Assembly: GCA_947490035.1 (NCBI GenBank)
Contig: CANLGS010000017.1
Location: 1 to 16,389, forward strand
Direction of reading: 5' to 3'
DNA length: 16,389 nucleotides
Origin: Gemmataceae bacterium
GTDB taxonomy: Bacteria; Planctomycetota; Planctomycetia; Gemmatales; Gemmataceae
Part shown: one piece after another, positions 1 to 7,400 of the stretch
Layout: each line of letters starts with the position of its first letter
How positions within the stretch are numbered: the first letter of the stretch is position 1
Translations under genes and position numbers: made by a program
Notes under the pieces: generated by a model
What the model saw: only the letters and a program-made list of their open reading frames with translations
Told to the model about the DNA's origin: nothing
Database searches by the model: none

Positions 1-2
1 CC

Positions 3-1436
3 CGGAAAGATCGGGAACAGCCCCTGATAGCCGAGGATGTTCCACGGGTCGATGAGCGCGCCGCTGTCGATCCCGCGGCGCAACAGGTCTTCGACTTCGG
101 TGAGCAGCGGCGCGGCGTCGTGAGGTCGAGTGTGGTCGGCGGCGAAGCCCGCTTCCGTCTGGCGGATGCGGATCTCGGTACCGAACCGCACCGCGGGCGC
201 CGCGATCTTCGCGGCCTGTTCGCGCGCGGCCGTCGGGTAGCCCATCGCGGCGTAGAACTGCGCCAGCCGGCGGTCCTGCAAGTGCGACGCGCGATGCATT
301 GAGATGGCTTGATTCAGGAACTGCCGCACGCCCGCGAACGGCTGCTTCCGCTTCTCGGCTTCCGCCCGCAGGCGATCACCGTGCGCACCGGGAAGCGCTT
401 TCAACAACCGCTGGTAGAAGGCGTCGCGGTAACGGGCGATGCGCGGGACGAGCTTCGAGAGCGTGACGTTGGAGTCGTGGAAGTTCGGCCCGGACCCGCT
501 CACGCCCGCGCCCATCAGGATGGTGCCCGCGAGTACCGCGGCGGCTTCAAAGAGGCGCTCGCTGCGCTCACTGCCTCCGGTCACTGACGTTCCCGGCTCG
601 CCGGGGGAAACCCACGTCAGGAGCGTGTCGAGTGTCATTTGCCGCAGCACGAACCGGCGGTAGTAGCCGCTGTTGTCGATGGTGTGCGGGTCCCACTCGC
701 CGAACAGCACGTTGGGCCGCTTGTTCACCGGGTGGAAGTGGTCGTGCGCCCGCGGGTCGTAGGCGAGTTCGTCGAGCTTTCCTGGCTCGAAACTCGCCTC
801 TTCGAGCAGTGCCGCCTCGGTTTCTTCGAGCAACTTCAGCGCGGGCCGAACGATGTCCGCGTAGATGCCGGGCGAGACGCCCGCGCCCGCGAGCGCGAGC
901 GGCACCGGGCGCACCTTCTCGTGCGCGTAGTATTCGGTGTTCGGCCGCGTTTCCAGCAGCGCGATGGGGCGATAGCCGACGTAGTCGTTGAGCTGATTCA
1001 ACCCGCCGTCCACGAGCCGGTTCGCGGCCCACGGCGCCCCCTGTTTCAGCACCGCTTCACAGCATCGCGCCAGGAAGAACGGGCCGAACAGCGCGGAATC
1101 GGATTGGTGCGCGAGCTGGTCGGAGTGATGCGCGCGGTATGCGGCCGGGAGCTTCACAAGCCCCGCGTCGATCACCGCGCGGACCTGGGTGGGATCGCGG
1201 AACGCGGGCGCGCCGGCGGCCACGAGGCCGTTCAACTCGTGTGTCAGCCACACCGGAAGCGTGAGCCACGGTGTCGCGTCGCCACTGTCGAGCAGGTGCC
1301 CGACCGCGTCGGCCAGCCCCTTCTGGTACCGCGGGTCCGGGCGCCCGTCGGAGAAGTTGAGGTAACCGAGCAACTTGGCCGGGTCGGTCTTGCGGGACAG
1401 TTCGTGGAAGATGCCGTCCATCCGCAGTCCGTTCAT
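3..1436 (-). CDS. Large protein of unknown function, N-terminal part (C-terminus beyond left edge)
   Basis: I do not recognise this gene. The minus strand is open from ATG at 1436 to the window edge: 478 codons with no stop and GC-rich third positions. The protein begins MNGLRMDGIFHELSRKTDP and looks soluble and cytoplasmic: I see no signal peptide and no membrane segment. Segments that look conserved are LLGYLNFSDGRPDPR (about residues 23-37), DHFHPVNKRPNVLFGEWDPH (about 230-249) and LAGTILMGAGVSGSGPNFHD (about 303-322). The last 130 residues are rich in Ala, Arg and Glu and probably helical. Residues 279-294 (GEPGTSVTGGSERSER) look like an insertion carrying a degenerate repeat. The start is preceded only by a weak purine run (GAACGAG), and a 14-codon frame ends on it as TAATG. 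An alternative is that the true start is the upstream ATG at 1480 joined by a frameshift. The family resembles large uncharacterised planctomycete proteins; I assign no function. Confidence 0.8.
   Translation of the reverse strand, partial: MNGLRMDGIFHELSRKTDPAKLLGYLNFSDGRPDPRYQKGLADAVGHLLDSGDATPWLTLPVWLTHELNGLVAAGAPAFRDPTQVRAVIDAGLVKLPAAYRAHHSDQLAHQSDSALFGPFFLARCCEAVLKQGAPWAANRLVDGGLNQLNDYVGYRPIALLETRPNTEYYAHEKVRPVPLALAGAGVSPGIYADIVRPALKLLEETEAALLEEASFEPGKLDELAYDPRAHDHFHPVNKRPNVLFGEWDPHTIDNSGYYRRFVLRQMTLDTLLTWVSPGEPGTSVTGGSERSERLFEAAAVLAGTILMGAGVSGSGPNFHDSNVTLSKLVPRIARYRDAFYQRLLKALPGAHGDRLRAEAEKRKQPFAGVRQFLNQAISMHRASHLQDRRLAQFYAAMGYPTAAREQAAKIAAPAVRFGTEIRIRQTEAGFAADHTRPHDAAPLLTEVEDLLRRGIDSGALIDPWNILGYQGLFPIFP
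577..602. repeat. Degenerate palindromic element inside the minus-strand unknown gene
   Basis: CTGACG (584-589), six bases, then GCTCGCC (596-602) reproduces the core spacing of the elements at 5874 and 13983, but the G/C stem is degraded (CCGG near 577-580 and CCCGG at 592-596). On the coding strand it contributes to GEPGTSVTGG (residues 279-288), a hydrophilic stretch unlike its surroundings. Probable but not certain family member. Confidence 0.45.
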
Positions 1437-1480
1437 TACTCGTTCGCGCCGGAGAACCGTTCCGTCGCCTTGTACAGCAT
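1436..1480 (-). other. 14-codon leader open frame overlapping the downstream start (TAATG)
   Basis: On the minus strand an ATG at 1480 opens a frame reading MLYKATERFSGANE, whose TAA stop shares its last A with the ATG at 1436. TAATG junctions of this kind allow re-initiation, so this could be a leader peptide controlling translation of the large unknown gene. It could also be the displaced N-terminus of that gene after a one-base indel, or chance. There is no clear ribosome binding site in front of it. Confidence 0.3.
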
Positions 1481-1510
1481 AAAACAACACCGCCGGGCGA
1501 GAAAGCCCGG
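1481..1510 (-). terminator. Terminator- or attenuator-like hairpin in the leader of the minus-strand gene
   Basis: Read on the minus strand, a six-base-pair CCGGGC/GCCCGG stem with a TTTCTC loop (1510 to 1493) is followed by the T-rich run CGGTGTTGTTTT up to 1481. This has the form of a Rho-independent terminator, yet it lies directly upstream of the leader frame and the large gene. It could attenuate that gene or block antisense transcription arriving from the kinase region. The stem is short and could also be a remnant of the palindromic repeats common here. Confidence 0.35.
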
Positions 1511-1578
1511 TGCGCACGAATGCGGTCCGTTCGCGGGGAGAGTCCGGACCATTCTATACGCGGGGGCGCTCGCTCACA

Positions 1579-1613
1579 CACAGGGCTTCCGCCCTGTGCG
1601 GCGACGCTCGCCG
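1579..1613. repeat. REP-like palindrome pair upstream of the histidine kinase
   Basis: A perfect 8-bp hairpin (CACAGGGC, loop TTCC, GCCCTGTG, 1579-1598) is followed directly by a second inverted repeat (CGGCGA, loop CGC, TCGCCG, 1599-1613). The second ends with GCTCGCC (1606-1612), which is the GGCGAGC head read on the other strand. The same tail closes the repeats at 5874-5897 and 13983-14006. It lies 18 bases before the kinase start and could affect its mRNA. Confidence 0.55.
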
Positions 1614-1630
1614 ATTCGGACCTCACTCCC

Positions 1631-2989
1631 ATGCGCCTCTCGCTCCGCTACCGACTGCTCCTCCCGCTCGCGCTCCTCTTAATAGGAGACGCGATTGCGA
1701 CCGCGTGGGCGGCGTCCATCGCGGCCAGCGGCGCCGAGCAGCGGCTCGCGGCGCAGCAGTGGGCCGTCGCGGGCACGCTCCAGGGAAGTACGTTCCCGCT
1801 GACGAAGCCGATTCTGGAGCAGGTGAAGGGGCTTTCCGGTGCGGAGTTCCTGTTCGTTCACCCGGTTGCGGGGACGCACTCCACGTTCGCCGAACCGCTG
1901 CCGCAAGCGCCGACCGATGTGCCCACCGCGATTCGGCCCGAAGCGGACGACGCGCACGCGCTCGGCCCGCCGGTCACGGTCGCGGGTCGCGAGTACCGGT
2001 GTCTGCGGTTGCACCTGCGCGAGCCGAGCCGCAACGCCGGCGGCGACCTGTACATCTTCTACCCCGAATCGCTGCGCCGCACCGCCGTGCGCGACGCGGT
2101 GCGGCCCCTTCTCATCCTCGGACTCGCGGGCGTCGTCGCGGTGGTGCTGGCGTTCGCGTTCGGCTCGCGCCTGGTGCGCCGCGTCCGCGACCTCGACGCC
2201 CGCACCCGGCTCATCGCGGCCGGCGACTTCCGCGCGATACCCGTGACCGGCACCGACGACGAGTTGGGTGACCTGTCTGAAGCCGTCAACGAGATGGCCC
2301 GCCGGCTCGCCGCGTTTCAGGACGAACTCCAGCGCACGGAGCGATTGCAGGTGCTCGGCCAGTTCTCCGGCGGCCTCGCGCACCAGCTTCGCAACGCCGC
2401 CGCCGGCGCGAAACTCGCGGTGGAACTGTTCCTCGCGGAGAACCCTTCGGCCGACCCCGAACCGCTCAGGGTCGCGCTGCGGCAACTGGCGCGAATTGAA
2501 GCCAACCTGCGGCAGTTCCTCGCGCTGGGCAAACCGCCCACCGGCACGCGCGAGCCGTGCGACCTCGCGAACCTCATCGACCAGTCCGTGAGCCTGTTGA
2601 AGCCGCAGTGCCAGCACACCGGCACAACGGTAATCTGGGAACCACCGGCCGAGCGAGTCGTGATTGTCGGCGACCCGACGCAGCTTTCGCACCTGTTCGG
2701 CAACGTGATCGGCAACGCCGTCGAAGCCGCCGGCGCCGGGGGCGAAGTTCATATCCGTTTAGCCGCGACCCGAAGGGAAGCGTTCGTAGTTGAAGTGAGC
2801 GACACTGGCCCCGGTCCGCCGCCCGCGATCGCGGAGAAGCTGTTCGACCCGTTCGTGACGGGCAAAGACCAGGGCATCGGGCTTGGCCTCGCGGTCGCGA
2901 AGCAAGCGGCCGACGCGCACGGCGGGCGCGTTACCTGGGAGCGACGCGAGGGGCGCACCACGTTCGTGATCGAACTCCCGCGCGGCTGA
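1631..2989 (+). CDS. Membrane sensor histidine kinase (HAMP-HisKA-HATPase), orphan
   Basis: A 452-residue sensor kinase that would autophosphorylate on His and pass the phosphate to a response regulator not present here. A first membrane segment lies at about residues 8-29. An extracytoplasmic sensing region of about 130 residues follows, then a second membrane helix at about 160-182 and a HAMP linker at about 183-232. The phosphoacceptor is H251 in GGLAHQLRNAAAG, where the usual HE(I/L)RNPL is altered to HQLRNAAAG. The ATP-binding domain has an N box (N358, N362), the G1 motif DTGPG (D391-G395), an F box FDPF and the G2 motif GIGLGL (G415-L420). The start was chosen at 1631 because the hydrophobic segment begins at once; the upstream ATG at 1520 would prepend 37 residues encoded by palindromic repeat DNA. 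No good Shine-Dalgarno is visible. The ligand cannot be read from the sequence. Confidence 0.9.
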   Translation: MRLSLRYRLLLPLALLLIGDAIATAWAASIAASGAEQRLAAQQWAVAGTLQGSTFPLTKPILEQVKGLSGAEFLFVHPVAGTHSTFAEPLPQAPTDVPTAIRPEADDAHALGPPVTVAGREYRCLRLHLREPSRNAGGDLYIFYPESLRRTAVRDAVRPLLILGLAGVVAVVLAFAFGSRLVRRVRDLDARTRLIAAGDFRAIPVTGTDDELGDLSEAVNEMARRLAAFQDELQRTERLQVLGQFSGGLAHQLRNAAAGAKLAVELFLAENPSADPEPLRVALRQLARIEANLRQFLALGKPPTGTREPCDLANLIDQSVSLLKPQCQHTGTTVIWEPPAERVVIVGDPTQLSHLFGNVIGNAVEAAGAGGEVHIRLAATRREAFVVEVSDTGPGPPPAIAEKLFDPFVTGKDQGIGLGLAVAKQAADAHGGRVTWERREGRTTFVIELPRG

Positions 2990-2990
2990 T

Positions 2991-3106
2991 TTTCCTGGGA
3001 GCGCGGGCGTCCCGCCCGCCGCTTCGCGGGGCGTGTTGCCGCGAGAGGAAGCGGGAGGTCATTCGAGACGCGAAGCTGCGGGCGGGACGCCCGCGCTCCC
3101 AGGAAA
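2991..3106. repeat. 116-bp inverted-repeat element (REPIN/MITE-like)
   Basis: The arms 2991-3028 and 3069-3106 are inverted copies: 29 bp exact, one mismatch (3020/3077), then 8 more matching bp, around a 40-base centre. Each arm contains its own palindrome (GCGGGCG, TCC, CGCCCGC; 3003-3019) preceded by GGGAGC. Two REP-like units facing each other at about 100 bp total length is the architecture called REPIN in other bacteria. It begins one base after the kinase stop and could also act as a bidirectional transcription barrier, although no T-run follows. Confidence 0.8.
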
Positions 3107-3120
3107 CACTTTCTAAGTTA

Positions 3121-3144
3121 GCTTTACTAAAACTGCTTTACAAA
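3121..3144 (+). promoter_or_regulatory. Direct repeat GCTTTAC, possible operator before the ROK gene
   Basis: GCTTTACTAAA (3121-3131) and GCTTTACAAA (3135-3144) repeat with a 14-base period in the only AT-rich stretch of the neighbourhood. The second copy overlaps the candidate -35. TTAG/CTAA (3118-3121 and 3127-3130) also forms a small inverted repeat. ROK repressors bind AT-rich sites and often autoregulate, so an operator is plausible but unproven. Confidence 0.3.
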
Positions 3145-3165
3145 CCGCGCGTGGCTGTCTAATCT
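3137..3165 (+). promoter_or_regulatory. Candidate sigma-70-type promoter for the ROK regulator
   Basis: TTTACA (3137-3142) and TAATCT (3160-3165) are separated by 17 bases, with the start codon 11 bases after the -10. The -35 matches the consensus at five of six positions and the -10 at only three. The spacing and the AT-rich setting support it. Transcription would start at or just before the ATG, giving a very short or absent leader, which fits the lack of a Shine-Dalgarno. Confidence 0.35.
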
Positions 3166-3175
3166 GACTTCCACG

Positions 3176-4363
3176 ATGACAGACAGGGCACGCTTGATGT
3201 CCGCGATCACCACGATCCGGCCCGCGCTCGTCGGGAAACTGAACGAGCGGCAGGTGCTGCGCGTGATTCAGTCGCGGGGCTCTCTCTCTCGCGCGGAAGT
3301 GGCGCGCGAGAGCGGGCTGAGCGCACCCACCGTGTCGAAAGCGGTCGCCTCCTTATTAAAGGCGGGGCTGCTCGAAGAAGCCGACGCGACCGAACTCGCG
3401 CGCGGTCGGCCCGCGCCCAAGTTGCGCCTCGCGACCACCTCCGCGCAGGTACTCGGCGTCAGCATCGACGTGGGCCACTGTGAAGTTGTCTCGGCTGGGC
3501 TGGACGGGTCGCTCCACGACGACACGCTTACGATTCCAACACCGGCGACGTACCCCGAATTGCTCCGCGCGCTGGAAGTCGCGGCGAAGACGGTGATGGC
3601 GCGGTCGGGGATCACCACGCTCGGACTCGGCGTCAGCCTGCCGGGGTTGGTAGACTACCGCAAGGGGTGCGGCGTGTTGTCGCCGAACGTGCCGATCACC
3701 AACGGCCGCGCCCCCGCGACCGATCTCGCGGAGCTGCTCGGCGTCGAATGCACGTTGCTTCAGGAGTCGCACGCGCTCTGCCTCGCGGAGCGGCATTACG
3801 GTCTCGCGCGCGGGATGGACGATTTCGCGCTGTTGGATGTTGGCGCCGGCGTGGGACTTGGGATCATGAGCGGCGGGCGCTTGCTCAAGGGCCGGTCTGG
3901 GTTGGCGGGCGAGATCGGGCACTTCACGGCGGTGTCCGAAGGCGGGCGTCGCTGCGGGTGCGGCAACCTGGGCTGCCTCGAAACGGTCGCGAGCGATTCG
4001 GCGCTGGCGTGGCACGCGAGTGCGAAACTCGGCCGCGCGGTGGACGTGGACGAGGTCATCGAACTCGCGAAGGCGGGCGCCGTCGATCTTCGCGCCGAGT
4101 TGCGCGAGGTCGCGGGGTACGTCGCGGTGGGCGTCGCGGCCGTGATTAACCTGTTCAACCCCGCGACCGTGTTCATCCACACGCCGCTATTCGAGATCGA
4201 CCCGGCGCTGTTCGATCTGGTCGTGTCGAAGGCCGCGGAGCGCTCGCTGCCGCCGTCGTTCGCGGAGTGTACCATCGTGCGGGCGAAGGGCAGTAAGCGA
4301 CAAGGAGCCGTCGCGGGCATCATTCAACACTTGACGGATTCGGTCGCCCCGGAACTGGTGTAG
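3176..4363 (+). CDS. ROK-family transcriptional regulator (NagC/Mlc/XylR-like)
   Basis: A 395-residue protein. A winged helix-turn-helix at about residues 20-70 (VLRVIQSRGSLSRAEVARES, then LSAPTVSKAVASLLKAGLL) precedes a ROK sugar-kinase-like domain. The zinc-binding ROK signature is intact: H249 in GEIGH, and C260, C262 and C267 in CGCGNLGC. The phosphate-binding segment reads DVGAGVGLGIM. At the position of the catalytic Asp of ROK kinases (the D of NDAN in kinases, HD in Mlc), this protein has E197 in QESHA, so kinase activity is doubtful and a sugar-sensing repressor role is favoured. The start at 3176 has no Shine-Dalgarno; ATG at 3197 has AGGG eight bases upstream and is an alternative start that keeps the whole DNA-binding domain. 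The gene is enclosed by two inverted-repeat elements, and its TAG stop overlaps the second. It probably regulates the downstream exported oxidative operon, by position only. Confidence 0.9.
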   Translation: MTDRARLMSAITTIRPALVGKLNERQVLRVIQSRGSLSRAEVARESGLSAPTVSKAVASLLKAGLLEEADATELARGRPAPKLRLATTSAQVLGVSIDVGHCEVVSAGLDGSLHDDTLTIPTPATYPELLRALEVAAKTVMARSGITTLGLGVSLPGLVDYRKGCGVLSPNVPITNGRAPATDLAELLGVECTLLQESHALCLAERHYGLARGMDDFALLDVGAGVGLGIMSGGRLLKGRSGLAGEIGHFTAVSEGGRRCGCGNLGCLETVASDSALAWHASAKLGRAVDVDEVIELAKAGAVDLRAELREVAGYVAVGVAAVINLFNPATVFIHTPLFEIDPALFDLVVSKAAERSLPPSFAECTIVRAKGSKRQGAVAGIIQHLTDSVAPELV

Positions 4364-4473
4364 GCGAACCCCGGCCGCAAGGCCGGGGGTGCGTCTCGCA
4401 ACCCCAACGCAATACCCCGGCCACGAGGCCGGAATCGCCCAGAACACCCCCGGCCTTGCGGCCGGGGTTCGCC
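4363..4473. repeat. 111-bp inverted-repeat element with three palindromes (REPIN-like)
   Basis: The arms 4363-4391 and 4445-4473 are exact 29-bp inverted copies. Each opens from outside with GGCGAAC and contains a CCCCGGCC/GGCCGGGG hairpin. A third hairpin, CCGGCC-ACGA-GGCCGG (4418-4433), lies in the centre. The left arm begins on the last base of the ROK stop codon and the right arm ends 12 bases before the next start codon. The element fills the whole intergenic gap, so no conventional promoter is visible for the downstream gene. Confidence 0.8.
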
Positions 4474-4485
4474 AAGAGGTGTCTC

Positions 4486-7400
4486 ATGCGCGTTCTACTC
4501 TCCCTGGTCGCGTTGACGTTCGCGGTTCCCGCTTTCGGCGCGGAGCCGCCCAAACTCAAGGTGTTGTTCCTCGGCGACAACGCCGGGCACAAGCCCGCGG
4601 ACCGCTTCAAGCAGTTACAGCCGGTGTTCGCCAAGCGCGGCATCGAGTTGACGTACACGGACAAACTCGAAGCCCTCAACGCGAAGAACCTCGGCGCCTA
4701 CGACGCGCTGATGATCTTCGCCAATCACACCAAGATCGCGCCGGAGCAAGAGAAGGCGCTGCTGGAATATGTCGAGAACGGTAAAGGCTTCGTGCCGCTG
4801 CACTGTGCGAGCTACTGCTTCCTCAATTCACCGAAGTATATCGAGATGGTTGGCGCGCAGTTCCGCAGTCACGGCACCGGCACGTTCCGCACGGAAGTCG
4901 TGAAGGCCGATCACGAGATCACGAAAGGCTTCAAGAGCTTCTCAAGTTGGGATGAAACTTATGTCCACACCAAGCACAACGAGAAGGGCCGCACGGTTCT
5001 TGAGGTGCGCGCCGAAGGCGAGTTGAAAGAGCCGTGGACGTGGGTTCGCGAGCAGGGCAAGGGCCGCGTGTTCTACACCGCGTGGGGGCACGATCATCGC
5101 ACGTGGAGTCACCCCGGCTTCCACAACTTGGTTGAGCGCGGCTTGCGCTGGTCGGTGGGCCAAGACCCAGCGCTCGCGGGCACTTACAGCGAGCTGCTGA
5201 ACCTCGAAAAGCCGGAGATGACGAAGCTCGCGAAGGACGCGAAGCCGTTCGAGTACATCGACGCGAAGGTGCCGTTCTACCCGGCTCGCGGCGGTAATCG
5301 CGAACCGCTCACCAAGATGCAGAAGCCGCTCGCCGTTGAAGAGAGCATGAAGCACATCATCACGCCGGTTGATTTCCAACTGAAGGTGTTCGTGACGGAG
5401 AAGGAGCTGGGTGGGAAGCCGCTCGCGATGGCGTGGGACGAGCGCGGTCGGCTGTTCGTGTCGATCACGCTCGACTACCCGAACGAGATGAAGCCGCCCG
5501 GCGAAGGGCGCGACAAGATCGTGATGTGCGAGGACACCGACGGCGACGGCGTGTGTGACAAGGTGACGGTGTTCGCGGACAAGTTGAGCATCGCAACAAG
5601 TCTGCTTCCATACGCGGGCGGGTTGATCGTGCATCAAGCGCCGGTCACGTTGTTCCTCAAGGACACTAACAACGACGGCAAGGCGGATGTGCGGCAAGAA
5701 TTGTTCCGCGGGTGGAGCACCGGCGACACGCACGCCGGGCCGAGTAACTTACATTACGGCTTCGATAACTGGGTATATGGCTCGGTCGGCTATGCCGGCT
5801 TCAACGGCACCGTGAACGGCGAGAAGATCGCCTTCAAGCAAGGCTTCTACCGCTTCCGCGTTGAGAAGAATCAGGGGGCTGACGCCCCCCGCTCGCCTCT
5901 GAATGTCACGAAGCTCGAATTCCTCCGCAGCACGTCGAACAACACGTGGGGCTTGTGCTTCGACGAGAGCGGCGAGCTGTTCGGCAGCACCGCGAACGGC
6001 TGCCCGTTCGTTCACATGCCGATCCCGAACCGCTACTACGAGAAGGTGAATGGGCTGTCGCCGACCGTGTTGCAAAACATCGCGGCGGACAACCACGTCG
6101 AGCCGATCACGGACAAGGTGCGGCAGGTGGACTGGCACGGCGGGTTCACGGCCGCCGCGAACGTTTCTATATACACGGCGCGCACATATCCGCGCGAATA
6201 CTGGAACCGCACCGCGTTCATCTCGGAGCCGACCGCCCACCTCACCGCGACCATGACGTTCGAGCCGAACGGCACGAGCTTCAAAGCCAAGTACGGTTGG
6301 AACCTCGTCGCGAGCGACGACGAATGGTGCGCGCCGATTGACGCCCAGGTCGGCCCGGACGGGCACATGTGGGTGATGGACTGGTACAACTTCATCGTGC
6401 AGCACAACCCGACCCCGGCGGGCTTCAAGAACGGCAAGGGCAACGCCTACGAAACCGAACTACGCGACAAGACGCACGGCCGCATCTACCGCGTCGTGTA
6501 CACGAAGGCCAAAGCCGAGAAGCCGTTCACACTCAAAGACGCGACGCCGCAACAACTGGTAGACGCGCTGAAGCACCCGAACATGACGTGGCGCCTGCAC
6601 GCACAGCGGCTGTTGGCGGCTGATGCGAAAGCCGATACCGTCGGCGCGCTGCTGAAGGTACTCGAAGACAAGTCGGTAGACGAGACCGGCAACAATCCGG
6701 CGGTCGTTCACGCGCTGCACGCTCTCGCGTCGCTCGGCGCACTCGATGGCAAGAACGAGGCGGCTGCGAAGGGGGTTGTTGCGGCGGCGGCGCACCCGTC
6801 GGCCGCGGTGCGGGTCGCGGCGCTGGCCGTGGTGCCGCGACAGGCGGAGTGGTTCGCGAAACTGCCCACCTCGGTGCTCGCGGATACGAACCCGAAGGTG
6901 CGGCTCGCCGGTCTGCTCGCGCTGTCCGAACTGCCGGCGAGCGCCGCGGGCGGCGAGCGATTGACGAAGGTCCTCGCGGGCTTGAGCGACTCGGACCCCC
7001 CCACGCGGGCGGCGATTCTGGGCGCTGCGGCGGCGCACGACGGTTTCTTCTTGGCCGACATGAAGAACCTGCCGGACCGGACAGCGGTGCTCGACGCAGT
7101 GGAAGCCGCGGCGCGCAGCTTTGCCGGGCGCGACGAACAGGGCGCGCTGGTCGGGTTGCTCGCGGAAGTGCCCCGCTCGAAGCCGGCGGTGGCCGAGCGG
7201 TTCATCGCCGGACTCGCGGCCGGGTGGCCGTCGAGCAAGAAGCCGAAACTGGCCGCCGGCGACGAGGCCGCCATTGCGCAAGCGCTGGCGAGCCTGCCCG
7301 CCGCATCGCGCGGCAAACTCCTCAAACTCGCGTCGGGGTGGGGCGTGAAGGGCATCGACGAGCAACTCGCGGCCATCACCAAGAACGCGTTCGCCACGCT

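Noticed and set aside
1520..1630. Upstream start for the histidine kinase at 1520
   Set aside because: It would translate two palindromic hairpins into 37 residues without hydrophobic or conserved character, ahead of a membrane segment that starts naturally at 1631.
639..1682. A 347-codon plus-strand frame opposite the left-edge gene
   Set aside because: The minus-strand reading gives an ordered protein with GC-rich third positions; the plus reading is Arg/Val-rich without motifs.
1679..2752. A 357-codon minus-strand frame opposite the histidine kinase
   Set aside because: Low-complexity Arg/Gly/Val product, while the plus strand carries all kinase motifs. Same explanation for the frames at 9661-10773, 11128-11997, 13777-14943 and 14986-16365.
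3353..3358. Two consecutive rare TTA leucine codons in the ROK gene as a regulatory signal
   Set aside because: TTA-dependent control is known from Streptomyces, not this phylum; isolated rare codons also occur in the kinase gene, so there is no support.
2991..4473. ROK gene as cargo of a composite transposon between the two inverted-repeat elements
   Set aside because: The elements differ in sequence, so they cannot serve as matching ends. No transposase gene and no target duplication are seen.
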